From Leucobacter sp042726155 (lineage in GTDB: Bacteria > Actinomycetota > Actinomycetes > Actinomycetales > Microbacteriaceae), in contig NZ_JBHXHV010000003.1 in assembly GCF_042726155.1 (NCBI RefSeq), positions 124,001-188,000 of the forward strand: a DNA stretch of 64,000 nucleotides. The letters run 5' to 3'. Position 1 is the stretch's first letter. Each line of letters starts with the position of its first letter. The notes beneath the pieces are model-generated. The model did no database searches. It was not told the origin of the DNA and worked only from the letters and a program-made list of their open reading frames with translations. This document shows, one piece after another, positions 1 through 9,548 of the stretch. A program made the translations under genes and the position numbers.

Positions 1-275
1 CGGCCTTCGATCTGCTCGTATGCCGTGCGCTCAGCGCGGCGGCCCAACACGATCATCACGAGCAGAATGCCCACGAGAATGCCGGTCACGGGCCACAACA
101 CCCACGAGAACCAGCTGCCGGGCAGCAGCCACGCGAGCAGCACCGCCACGACGATGGGCGCGACAAAGCACAGCAGTAGGATCCACGGGAGATTCGTATC
201 GTGCACCTTAGTGGTGCGGTAGATGTCGAACATCTGCCTGATACGTCCGGTGCGCTTCGCCTGTTCTGCTGCCAT
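1..275 (-). CDS. DUF4191 domain membrane protein, 5' part only
   Basis: The reverse strand reads without a stop from an ATG at 275 to the window edge, so the C-terminal part lies outside. The visible 91 residues start with a basic segment (KRTGRIRQMFDIYRTTK) followed by two hydrophobic membrane segments (about residues 30-50 and 57-75) and an RRAERTAYEQIEG stretch. This matches the DUF4191 family of small two-TM actinobacterial proteins, which is usually encoded beside the lipoate and 2-oxoacid dehydrogenase genes, as here next to sucB. The function is unknown. A TATCCT hexamer six bases before the ATG suggests a leaderless transcript; no Shine-Dalgarno site is visible. Confidence 0.8.
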   Translation of the reverse strand, partial: MAAEQAKRTGRIRQMFDIYRTTKVHDTNLPWILLLCFVAPIVVAVLLAWLLPGSWFSWVLWPVTGILVGILLVMIVLGRRAERTAYEQIEG

Positions 276-281
276 GTACCC

Positions 282-287
282 AGGATA
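282..287 (-). promoter_or_regulatory. -10 element for the DUF4191 gene (leaderless)
   Basis: TATCCT on the minus strand, separated by six bases from the ATG at 275, so the predicted transcription start coincides with the start codon. No convincing -35 was seen. Confidence 0.45.
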
Positions 288-357
288 TCGTGTCTGGGCC
301 ACCGCGCTGACCGAGGAGGCGAACTGGTGTTCCGCTTCCGCTCACAGGTGAACTGAG

Positions 358-975
358 GTGGCATTTGAGACTGAACATTCCACAGATTCTGAGCCCGCTG
401 AAGTACCCCGGTGGCCTACGGGCACAGTTGGGGGAAGTCGTTTGCGCGTAATGAGCAGGCGAACTGCGTCAGGTCAGGAGGCGGCATTGCAACACGTGAG
501 CTCGATCGAACGGTGTCGGATCTTCTGTTCCCCGAGAAGGCCTCGCCGCCGCCAGCCTGCATCGCGCACGGGTGCCGCCGCAGCCCTGGCGCGAGAGGTT
601 CTCGAGTGGTGCGAAGCCGGAGTGCAGCGGCGAGAATCTGGGCGCTGTGGGGTGGAGCCTGGAGCAGAGGCGCGGCACAGGAGGCGCGGGCACGACGCTG
701 GCTGTCGCACGCTGGGTACGCCACTGCACGAGCTGCATCGCATGATTCGGCGGGCCGACACCGTGGGCATCGCCGGGCTGCTGTGTGATGCAGTCGACGG
801 GGTGGTCGGTGAGCTGGCGGCTCGGGGATCCTATTGGGACGCGTCCGGCGCGATAGAGCTCATGATTGAGGCGGTTGAGCGCCGGATCACGCCCGCGGCG
901 GTGAAGGGTCGCGTCGAGATACGCGAAGAGCCGCGTCCGTCACGAATGACGGGCGCGGCTCTCAGGCGTCGATAG
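358..975 (+). pseudogene. poorly coding stretch between DUF4191 and sucB; possible decayed gene
   Basis: Bases 276-992 lack a recognisable gene. One forward frame stays open from a GTG at 358 to 975 (205 codons), but only parts look coding: the first ~20 codons and a helical C-terminal block with strong third-position G/C (about 720-930, motif LHELHRMIRRADTVGIAG). Protein-like segments in the two other forward frames (for example VAYGHSWGKSF near 410 and a frame through 545-740) suggest frameshifts in an older gene. The 3' end overlaps the sucB terminator hairpin. I recognise no family; it may equally be a chance open frame in high-GC DNA. Confidence 0.25.
929..960 (-). terminator. intrinsic terminator of lpdA-sucB
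   Basis: Two 14-base arms (929-942 and 947-960) pair with one wobble position around a four-base loop that reads TTCG on the minus strand, the very stable UUCG tetraloop. It lies 33 bases beyond the sucB stop. There is no T-tract, as is common in actinobacteria. Confidence 0.75.
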
Positions 976-992
976 CCGAGCGGTTCTGGGCC

Positions 993-2804
993 TTAGATGC
1001 CGAGGTTCGCCTCGAACTGGCCAGCCTCCAGGCGCTCGCGCACCTGAGTGAGGAACCGAGCGGCGTCCGCGCCGTCGACGATGCGGTGATCGTACGACAG
1101 GGCAAGGTACACGGTCGAGCGAACCGCGATCGAGTCGCCCTCCGGGCCCGAAATGACCACGGGCTTCTTCACAACCGCACCGGTGCCCATGATGGCGACC
1201 TGCGGCAGGAACACGAGCGGCGTATCGAAGAGCGCGCCGCGTGAACCGGTGTTGGTCAGGGTGAAGGTGCCACCGCTGAGCTCATCGGGGGTCAGCTTGT
1301 TGTCACGGGTGCGCGCCGCAAGATCTGCGATTTCTCCCGAGATCTGGCTCAGGTTTTTCGCGCCAGCGTCGCGCAGTACGGGAGTCAACAACCCGCGCTC
1401 GGTATCGACCGCGATGCTGATGTTCTCGGTCTCGGGGTAGGAGATCGAGTCGCCATCGACGGTCGCGTTGATGATCGGGTACGTGCGCAGCGCTTCAGCG
1501 GCCGCCAGTGCGAAGAACGGCAGGAACGACAGCTTCGAACCGGTCTTGGCGAGGAACTCGTCCTTCTTCGCCTGACGCAGCTGCGCAATGCGCGTGACAT
1601 CGACCTCGACGACGGTCGTCAGCTGCGCAGTGCTCTGCAGCGAGGCCACAGCGCGCTCCGCGATGACCTTGCGCAGACGGCTCATCTTCTGAGACGTACC
1701 GCGGAGCTCCGACACCTGCGGAGCCGGTGCTGCGGTCGCAGGAGCCGCCGTGGAAGCAGCCGCCGGCGGCGTTGCCGCGCGATCCGCGGCAGCGAGCACG
1801 TCTTCCTTGCGGATGCGTCCGCCGACGCCAGTGCCCGTCACCGAAGCGAGATCGACGCCGCGGTCGTGGGCAAGCTTGCGCACGATCGGAGTGACATAGC
1901 CAGCATTCGAATCGGTCGACTCGGCTGCTTGCGGAGCTGCCGCTGCCTGAGCGGCTGCTGCCGCTGGCGCAGGAGCTGCCGCCTGAGCTGGTGCTTCCGG
2001 TGCAGCGGGAGCTGCATCAGCCTGCTCGTTCTCCGGAGCGGGGGATTCATACCCGGCAGAAGCGGTGGCGGCGGGAGCCGGTGCCTCAGGTGCCGCGGGT
2101 GCCGGTGCTTCGGTCGCCGCCGGCGCCTCGGGCGCCGGGGATTCAGCGACCGGTGCCGCAGCGCCGCTGCCGACGCGAGCGAGCTCTGCGCCCACCTCGA
2201 CGGTGTCGTCTTCCTGCACGAGAATCTCCTGCAGAATGCCAGCGATGGGGGAGGGAACCTCGGTGTCGACCTTGTCGGTCGAGACCTCGAGCAGCGGCTC
2301 GTCGACCTCGACGGCGTCGCCGACGTTCTTCAGCCAACGAGTGACCGTTCCCTCGGTGATGCTCTCGCCAAGTGAGGGCAGCACGATGGCCTGCGAGTCA
2401 CCCGACGCAGCGGCGGGCGCCGCGGGTGCGCTCTCGGCAGCGGGTTCTGCCGCAGGCGCTTCAGCCTGAGCGGGCGCTTCAGCCTGAGCGGGCGCTGCTG
2501 CGGGCGCTTCAGCCTGAGCGGGTTCTGCCGCAGGCTCTGCTGCGGGAGCAGCGCTCGCTGAACCGCTGCCGTCGCCGACCTTCGCCAGAACGGCGCCGAC
2601 CTCAGCGGTCTCGTCCTCCTGCACGAGAATTTCTTCCACCACGCCCGCGATGGGCGAGGGAATCTCGGTATCAACCTTGTCGGTCGACACCTCGAGCAGG
2701 GGTTCGTCGACCTCGACGGTGTCGCCAACGTTCTTCAACCAACGCGTCACCGTCCCTTCGGTCACACTCTCGCCCAGTGCGGGGAGGACCACCGATTCAC
2801 TCAT
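993..2804 (-). CDS. sucB: 2-oxoglutarate dehydrogenase E2, dihydrolipoamide succinyltransferase (two lipoyl domains)
   Basis: E2 core enzyme of a 2-oxoacid dehydrogenase complex (603 aa); it moves acyl groups from E1 to CoA on a lipoyl arm. Two lipoyl domains are visible at about residues 2-77 and 138-213, each with the STDKVDTE site (lipoylated Lys43 and Lys178). They are separated by Ala/Pro/Glu linkers containing repeated PAQAEA units. A peripheral subunit-binding domain lies near 303-340, and a catalytic domain from about 370 carries SYDHRIVDG (catalytic His573). The domain order fits the actinobacterial SucB type. The start ATG follows GGAGAA. It lies 40 bases downstream of lpdA (E3), so the two are probably co-transcribed. 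Assignment to the succinyl rather than pyruvate complex is by family resemblance. Confidence 0.92.
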   Translation of the reverse strand: MSESVVLPALGESVTEGTVTRWLKNVGDTVEVDEPLLEVSTDKVDTEIPSPIAGVVEEILVQEDETAEVGAVLAKVGDGSGSASAAPAAEPAAEPAQAEAPAAAPAQAEAPAQAEAPAAEPAAESAPAAPAAASGDSQAIVLPSLGESITEGTVTRWLKNVGDAVEVDEPLLEVSTDKVDTEVPSPIAGILQEILVQEDDTVEVGAELARVGSGAAAPVAESPAPEAPAATEAPAPAAPEAPAPAATASAGYESPAPENEQADAAPAAPEAPAQAAAPAPAAAAAQAAAAPQAAESTDSNAGYVTPIVRKLAHDRGVDLASVTGTGVGGRIRKEDVLAAADRAATPPAAASTAAPATAAPAPQVSELRGTSQKMSRLRKVIAERAVASLQSTAQLTTVVEVDVTRIAQLRQAKKDEFLAKTGSKLSFLPFFALAAAEALRTYPIINATVDGDSISYPETENISIAVDTERGLLTPVLRDAGAKNLSQISGEIADLAARTRDNKLTPDELSGGTFTLTNTGSRGALFDTPLVFLPQVAIMGTGAVVKKPVVISGPEGDSIAVRSTVYLALSYDHRIVDGADAARFLTQVRERLEAGQFEANLGI

Positions 2805-2844
2805 CGTGCATTTCTCCGTTCGTTGTTCAATGTCTTCGCCGCGC

Positions 2845-4218
2845 TTAGATAGCGTGTAGCGGCTTGCCGGCGAGCTTCAGCATCGTCTCGCCAATGGTCT
2901 CGTTCTGCGTCGGGTGACCGTGAACGAACGGTGCAACATCTTCGGGGTACGCTTCCCAGTTCACGATGAGCTGTGCCTCTCCGACGAGCTCACCGACGCG
3001 TGCGCCAATCATGTGGACGCCGACGACGGGGCCGTCGTTGACGCGCACAGCCTTCACGCTGCCCGCCGTGCCAAGGATGGAGCTCTTCGCATTGCCCGCG
3101 AGGTTGTACTCATAGGTTGTGACCTTGTCATCACCGTACTGCTCTTTCGCCTTCGTCTCGGTGAGGCCGACAGAAGCAATCTCGGGGTCGCAGTAGGTGA
3201 CCTTCGGGATGTTCACGTCTTGCACGACGACCGGGTTCAGCCCGGCGATCTGCTCAGCAACGAAGATGCCCTGCTGGTAGCCGCGGTGCGCAAGCTGCAG
3301 GCCAGGAACGATGTCACCGATCGCGTAGACACCAGGAACGTTTGTCTCGAGGCGTTCGTTCGCGAGCACGAAGCCGCGATCCATCTTGACGCCGACCTCT
3401 TCGAAGCCGAGGCCCTGGGTGACGGGGCCGCGGCCAACTGCTACGAGTAGGTAGTCGGCCTCGACGGTCGCCCCGTCTTCAAGGGTGATGGTGACACTGT
3501 CGGCGTCCTGCGTCACGGACTTGAAGCGGACGCCAAGCTTGAAGCCAATGCCACGCTTGCGGAATGCGCGCTCCAGCTGCTTCGAGATTGATTCTTCCTC
3601 GTTCGGGACCAGGTGGGGCAGGCCCTCGATGATGGTGACCTCGGCGCCGAACGACTTCCAGACGCTGGCAAACTCCACGCCGATGACGCCGCCGCCGAGG
3701 ATGGCCACGCGCTTCGGGATCTCCTGCAACTCGAGTGCGTGCTCGCTCGCGATGACCCGGCCTTCAATTGCCAGGCCCGGGAGTGAACGGGAGAAGGAGC
3801 CGGTCGCAAGCACGATGTGCTTGCCGACGATGCGGTCTGCGCCCACCTGAACGGCGTCGGGGGTGACAAGTTTGCCCTCACCCTCGATGATCGTGATCTT
3901 GTTGGCCTTCAGGAGGCCCTGGAGGCCCTTGTACTTACCAGCGACGAGGTTCTCGCGGAACCGGGTCACGCCGGCGATGTCGATACTCGCAACGCTTGAG
4001 TTGACGCCGTACGCTTCACCCTCGCGGGCTACGTCTGCAATCTCTGCAGAGTGCAGGAGCGCCTTCGTCGGAACGCAGCCGCGGTGCAAACACGTGCCGC
4101 CCAGTTTGTCTTTTTCAATGACAGCCGCGCTGAAACCCAACTGGGTTGCGCGGATCGCCGCCGCATAGCCGGCGCTGCCGCCGCCCAAAACTACGATGTC
4201 AAACTGCTGATCGGCCAA
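2845..4218 (-). CDS. lpdA: dihydrolipoyl dehydrogenase (E3)
   Basis: FAD-dependent E3 subunit that reoxidises dihydrolipoyl groups with NAD+. Visible motifs are the FAD-binding GGGSAG near residue 11, the redox disulfide in GGTCLHRGCVPTK (Cys43/Cys48), the NAD-binding GGGVIGVEFAS and the C-terminal HPTQNE with the catalytic His435-Glu440 pair. I chose the TTG at 4218 (MADQQFDIVV, 457 aa, normal family length) because a GGGAG site sits seven bases upstream. An in-frame ATG at 4245 would add nine unlikely residues. It heads the lpdA-sucB operon and is divergent from the PAC2 gene. Confidence 0.93.
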   Translation of the reverse strand: MADQQFDIVVLGGGSAGYAAAIRATQLGFSAAVIEKDKLGGTCLHRGCVPTKALLHSAEIADVAREGEAYGVNSSVASIDIAGVTRFRENLVAGKYKGLQGLLKANKITIIEGEGKLVTPDAVQVGADRIVGKHIVLATGSFSRSLPGLAIEGRVIASEHALELQEIPKRVAILGGGVIGVEFASVWKSFGAEVTIIEGLPHLVPNEEESISKQLERAFRKRGIGFKLGVRFKSVTQDADSVTITLEDGATVEADYLLVAVGRGPVTQGLGFEEVGVKMDRGFVLANERLETNVPGVYAIGDIVPGLQLAHRGYQQGIFVAEQIAGLNPVVVQDVNIPKVTYCDPEIASVGLTETKAKEQYGDDKVTTYEYNLAGNAKSSILGTAGSVKAVRVNDGPVVGVHMIGARVGELVGEAQLIVNWEAYPEDVAPFVHGHPTQNETIGETMLKLAGKPLHAI

Positions 4219-4284
4219 GTGGGGTCTCCCTCGGAAAGCTCGCAATGTGAAGGTCGCCCATGAGATGCCGGGCGTGCCTTGTCC

Positions 4285-4290
4285 AGCCTA
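4285..4290 (-). promoter_or_regulatory. candidate -10 for lpdA-sucB
   Basis: TAGGCT on the minus strand about 67 bases before the lpdA TTG start, in the divergent gap between lpdA and the PAC2 gene. No good -35 at 17 bases was found, so the call is tentative. Confidence 0.3.
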
Positions 4291-4369
4291 CACCTGTGAG
4301 TCCGCGCCACTAGGCGGTGGGTTTCGCTGTGGGCGTGACGGAAACGAACAGTACGACGCGCGTCGTTCG

Positions 4370-4375
4370 TAGGAT
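4370..4375 (+). promoter_or_regulatory. -10 element for PAC2 gene (leaderless)
   Basis: TAGGAT followed by six bases and then the GTG start at 4382. The spacing predicts transcription starting at the initiation codon. Confidence 0.5.
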
Positions 4376-4381
4376 GGAACG

Positions 4382-5314
4382 GTGACCGAATCGATCTTCT
4401 CCGCTGACTATGCAGAACGCCGCGCACAGGTACCTCGCGGGCTACCACTCATTGTTGCCATGCAGGGGCTGACCGATGCTGGCGGCGCTGTCGCACAGCT
4501 CGAAGAGTACCTCTGGGAGCACGGCGCGCCCGAGGAGCTCGTGCGCTTCAATGCTGACCTCCTCCTTGACTACCGCGCCCGTCGCCCAGTCATTACTTTC
4601 GACGAAGACCACTTCGTCGACTACGCGCCCGAGGAACTCACTCTGGCGCTGCTCCACGACGAGCTCGGTTCGCCGTTCTTGCTGTTGAGCGGCTTCGAGC
4701 CAGACTTCAAGTGGGATCAATTCATCGACACGGTGCTGTTGCTCGTGCACGAGTTCGAGGTTTCGATCACGGTGTGGTCGCACGCGATCCCGATGCCCGT
4801 TCCGCATACTCGCCCGATCTCGACGACGGTGAGCGGGTCACGCGACGACCTCATTGAGGCTCGCTCCGTCTGGAAGCCGAAGACGAAGCTCTCGGCATCG
4901 GCGTCACACGTGCTCGAGTATCGACTGCACAGTTTGGGGGAGGAGGTCGCAGGATTTGCGCTCTTGATCCCGCACTACCTGGCAAATACCGAATACCCCG
5001 ATGCGCTCTATGCGGCCCTTGACGGAATCATGGCCGCAACGGGGCTCATTCTGCCGACAGATGAGGTGCGGCGACTCGCGCGGGAGTTCAACGCTCAGGT
5101 TGACAGCCAGATCGCAGACAATGAGGAGTCGACCGAGATGGTACGCACTCTCGAGCAGCGCTACGACACTTACATGGAAGATCAGAGCCCGCGGTCGCCG
5201 CTTGTCTCCGAAGACGGATCAATACCGACCGCGGATCAGCTGGCGAGCGAGCTCGAAAGGTATCTCGCCGAGCACCGGCGCCGTGGCCTGGACGACGATA
5301 CGTCCCCGAAGTGA
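4382..5314 (+). CDS. PAC2 family protein (proteasome assembly chaperone-like)
   Basis: A 310-residue soluble protein of the PAC2 (DUF75) family, related to proteasome assembly chaperones; actinobacterial members are common just upstream of the primary sigma factor gene, as here. Typical segments are LPLIVAMQGLTDAGGA near residue 20, the FLLLSGFEPDFKWDQF block near 100 and SVWKPKTKL followed by a conserved hydrophobic core near 160-200. The C-terminus is acidic and helical. The molecular role in bacteria is not established. The GTG start fits a leaderless transcript. Confidence 0.85.
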   Translation: MTESIFSADYAERRAQVPRGLPLIVAMQGLTDAGGAVAQLEEYLWEHGAPEELVRFNADLLLDYRARRPVITFDEDHFVDYAPEELTLALLHDELGSPFLLLSGFEPDFKWDQFIDTVLLLVHEFEVSITVWSHAIPMPVPHTRPISTTVSGSRDDLIEARSVWKPKTKLSASASHVLEYRLHSLGEEVAGFALLIPHYLANTEYPDALYAALDGIMAATGLILPTDEVRRLAREFNAQVDSQIADNEESTEMVRTLEQRYDTYMEDQSPRSPLVSEDGSIPTADQLASELERYLAEHRRRGLDDDTSPK

Positions 5315-5538
5315 TCTCATTCGACATCTTGAGTGTCGGTTAAATATCACTTCGTCTGCCACCTGGCAAGAACTCCGTGCCAGACGTGCAATAATTGTCT
5401 TGCTGCCCATGCAATCCGGTCGCACATTCTCGCTCGCGGGAATAGGCCGGGCTTGACATGGGTTTTCATGCTGTGAGCACTCGTCGACGAAATCTGTTGG
5501 CGACACAGGCCGAAATCTGAAATGAGAGAGGCGGCTAC

Positions 5539-6834
<1,296 letters not shown>

Positions 6835-6876
6835 GTCGTAATGCGCGCTGCCGCACGAGGTGGCAGCGTGTACACG

Positions 6877-6915
6877 AAAGGGCCCCGGCGATGATATTCA
6901 TCGCCGGGGCCCTTT
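6877..6915. terminator. bidirectional terminator between sigA and DUF7455 gene
   Basis: Perfect 18-bp inverted repeat (6877-6894 with 6898-6915) around a three-base loop, with AAA at one end and TTTT at the other, so it has short U-tails in both directions. It serves the converging sigA and DUF7455 genes. Confidence 0.9.
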
Positions 6916-6928
6916 TCTGTCGCGCAGA

Positions 6929-7150
6929 TTATGCGGTGAGCTTGTGGGTCTCGTCGTGCCAGACCTCGGCCATCGGGCGCAGCTTGGATTCGTGCTTGTT
7001 CGCGTGGTGCGCGCAGAAGAGCAATTCGCTTCCGCCCAGCAGCACTCGGACGTATGCCTGCGCACCGCAGCTGTCACAGCGATCCAGCGCGCTCAGGGGA
7101 CGATCCGCGGACTCGACCTCATTGGTGCGTTCCTGCTCGAGTGTCGTCAT
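6929..7150 (-). CDS. DUF7455 small zinc-ribbon-like protein
   Basis: A 73-residue protein with a CDSCGAQAYVRV knuckle near residue 27 and a second metal-ligand cluster FCAHHANKH near 50, so it probably binds one zinc. It resembles the DUF7455 family of small actinobacterial proteins typically encoded between the sigma factor and topoisomerase B genes. The function is unknown. The ATG at 7150 is chosen over an upstream in-frame ATG at 7288 because a strong GAGGAGG site lies six bases before it and the upstream extension looks non-coding. Confidence 0.8.
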   Translation of the reverse strand: MTTLEQERTNEVESADRPLSALDRCDSCGAQAYVRVLLGGSELLFCAHHANKHESKLRPMAEVWHDETHKLTA

Positions 7151-7345
7151 GGCAACCTCCTCTTCATCTTCATTCACTACGTGACCATCAAAGCACGCTC
7201 TGCTCGGAATACCCCCATCCGGTTGGGTGGGTTCGCTGACCGCGTAGTGAAGTCGGCCCATTCTCCACTCGCCGCACCCCTTCCGCAAGAGTGTCGGCGG
7301 CGTGCCCTAGTGTTGATCCGTCATCAACCTGAGGAGATCTGAGCA

Positions 7346-9439
7346 GTGGCAGATTCCAACTATTCCGCGCGGCACCTGACCGTACTCGAGGGGCTTGAGG
7401 CGGTTCGTAAACGCCCGGGCATGTACATCGGTACGACCGATTCGCGCGGGCTCATGCACTGCCTCTGGGAAATCATCGACAACTCAGTCGATGAGGCGCT
7501 CGCCGGGCACGGCGACGCCATCGGCATCACCCTGCACGACGACGGCAGCGTAACGGTCACCGATACCGGGCGCGGTGTTCCAGTTGACATCGAGCCGAAG
7601 AGCGGTCTCACGGGCGTCGAACTCGTGTACACGAAGCTGCACGCCGGCGGCAAGTTCGGCGGTGGCGGCTATGCCTCCTCGGGCGGCCTGCACGGTGTGG
7701 GCGCGTCAGTCGTGAATGCCCTCTCGTCGCGCCTCGACGTAGAGGTCGACCGCGATGGCAAAACGTGGGCGATGTCGTTCAGACACGGCGAGCCCGGTGT
7801 GTTCGCTGGTGATGGTCCCGACAGCCCGTTTACTCCGTTTGAAGAAGCGTCAGAGCTGCGCATCGCAGGCAAGGTGAAGAAGGGCGTAACGGGTACCCGT
7901 GTGCGGTACTGGGCCGACCCCCAGATCTTTCTCGCCTCCGCTCGATTCGAACCGGAATCGCTCGTCGCTCGCGCGCGGCAAACCGCGTTCCTCGTGCCCG
8001 GGCTTGCGATCGAGATCACCGATCAGCGCGCGGAGTCTCTCGGAGAAGATGGATCGCCCCAGGTGCACCGTTTCGCCTACGAGGGTGGCATCTCAGAGTT
8101 CGTCGAATTTCTTGCCGTCGACGCGCCACTCACCGACACGTGGCGCGTCACCGACACGGGTAAATTCACCGAGACCGTGCCGGTAATGGACGAGGCCAGC
8201 GGGCACCTCGTCTCCCGAGAGGTTGAGCGCGAGTGCGAGGTCGACATCGCGATGCGGTGGGGCACTGGCTACGACACCGAAGTGCAGAGTTTCGTCAACA
8301 TCATCGCCACCCCCAAGGGTGGTACGCACCTGGCCGGATTCGAGCAGGGGCTGACGCGCTTCTTCCGGAAGCAGATCGAGGCGAACGCCCGCAAGTTGAA
8401 GGCGGGCAGCGATAAGCCCGACAAAGACGACATTCTGACCGGGCTCACCGCGATTCTCACCGTTCGTGTGCCAGAGCCTCAGTTCGAGGGGCAGACGAAA
8501 GAGGTACTCGGTACGGCCGCGGTGCGCGCCATCGTCTCGAAAGCCATCGTTCAGGGCATGACCGCCCGGTTCGAGTCGACGAAGAAGGCCGACAAGACCC
8601 AGTCGAGCGCGCTGCTCGAAAAGATGGTCTCGGAAATGAAGGCCCGTATTTCGTTGCGTGCGCAGCGCGATACAGCTCGGCGCAAGAGCTCACTCGAGAG
8701 TTCCTCGCTACCCGCGAAGCTCATCGACTGCCGTTCGAAGGCGGTCGCCGAGACCGAACTCTTCATCGTGGAGGGCGACAGCGCGCTCGGCACGGCGCGC
8801 CCTGCCCGCGATAGCGAATTTCAGGCGCTACTGCCCATTCGCGGCAAGATTTTGAACGTGCAGAAGGCCTCAGTTGCCGAGATGCTGAATAACACTGAGT
8901 GCGGCGCGATTATCAAGGTGCTCGGTGCCGGATCGGGCCGAGACTTTGAACTGGAGTCTGCCCGCTACGGCAAGGTGATTCTGATGAGCGACGCCGACGT
9001 TGACGGCGCCCACATCCGTACGCTGCTGCTCACGCTGTTCTTCCGCTACATGCGGCCGATGCTCGAGGCCGGGCGCGTCTACGCGGCCGTTCCGCCGCTG
9101 CACCGCGTGATCGTGCAGAACGCGGGACGCAAGCCAAACGATGTGATCTACACCTACAGCGAGCGTGAGCTCAATACCTTGCTCGCCGACCTGAAAAAGC
9201 GCGGCAAGAAGTATCTGGAGCCGATTCAGCGATACAAGGGTCTCGGTGAGATGGACGCCGATCAGCTCGCTGAGACGACGATGGATCGCGAACACCGCGC
9301 GCTGCGCCGTGTGCGCGTCGAAGACGCACACGCCGCGGCACAGATCTTCGAGTTGCTGATGGGCAACGACGTCGCGCCGCGCAAGGAGTTCATCATCGAC
9401 AACGCTGATGACATGGATCGTGAGCGCATCGACGCATGA
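7346..9439 (+). CDS. parE: type IIA DNA topoisomerase subunit B (ParE/GyrB-like)
   Basis: ATPase and Toprim subunit of a topoisomerase IV or second gyrase (697 aa). It has the GHKL ATPase region near the N-terminus (WEIIDNSVDEAL, GRGVPVDI, GGLHGVGASVVNALS), a transducer domain, the Toprim motif EGDSALGTA and the Mg-binding SDADVDGAHIRTL, and ends with the RYKGLGEMDADQL segment. The GTG start follows GAGGAG. The partner A subunit is convergent just downstream. Placement beside sigA rather than beside dnaA/recF argues that this is the second pair (ParE) and not the oriC-linked gyrB, but sequence alone does not settle gyrase versus topo IV activity. Confidence 0.9.
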   Translation: MADSNYSARHLTVLEGLEAVRKRPGMYIGTTDSRGLMHCLWEIIDNSVDEALAGHGDAIGITLHDDGSVTVTDTGRGVPVDIEPKSGLTGVELVYTKLHAGGKFGGGGYASSGGLHGVGASVVNALSSRLDVEVDRDGKTWAMSFRHGEPGVFAGDGPDSPFTPFEEASELRIAGKVKKGVTGTRVRYWADPQIFLASARFEPESLVARARQTAFLVPGLAIEITDQRAESLGEDGSPQVHRFAYEGGISEFVEFLAVDAPLTDTWRVTDTGKFTETVPVMDEASGHLVSREVERECEVDIAMRWGTGYDTEVQSFVNIIATPKGGTHLAGFEQGLTRFFRKQIEANARKLKAGSDKPDKDDILTGLTAILTVRVPEPQFEGQTKEVLGTAAVRAIVSKAIVQGMTARFESTKKADKTQSSALLEKMVSEMKARISLRAQRDTARRKSSLESSSLPAKLIDCRSKAVAETELFIVEGDSALGTARPARDSEFQALLPIRGKILNVQKASVAEMLNNTECGAIIKVLGAGSGRDFELESARYGKVILMSDADVDGAHIRTLLLTLFFRYMRPMLEAGRVYAAVPPLHRVIVQNAGRKPNDVIYTYSERELNTLLADLKKRGKKYLEPIQRYKGLGEMDADQLAETTMDREHRALRRVRVEDAHAAAQIFELLMGNDVAPRKEFIIDNADDMDRERIDA

Positions 9440-9495
9440 GCTTCGGCTCGCGCTTCGGCTCGCGCTGAGTTTCAGACGGGGCCACTACGAAACAC

Positions 9496-9534
9496 AGTGA
9501 GGCGGTGGCGGCGAAAGCCGGCCACCGCCTCACT
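9496..9534. terminator. shared terminator between parE and parC
   Basis: A long stem (arms about 9496-9512 and 9517-9534 with one bulged G) closed by a GAAA tetraloop lies between the stops of the two converging topoisomerase genes. It can act on both transcripts. Confidence 0.8.
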
Positions 9535-9548
9535 TCGTTGTACGCGGA

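Noticed and set aside
5453..5458. Consensus TTGACA as a sigA promoter -35
   Set aside because: No acceptable -10 lies 16-19 bases downstream, so I did not list a promoter.
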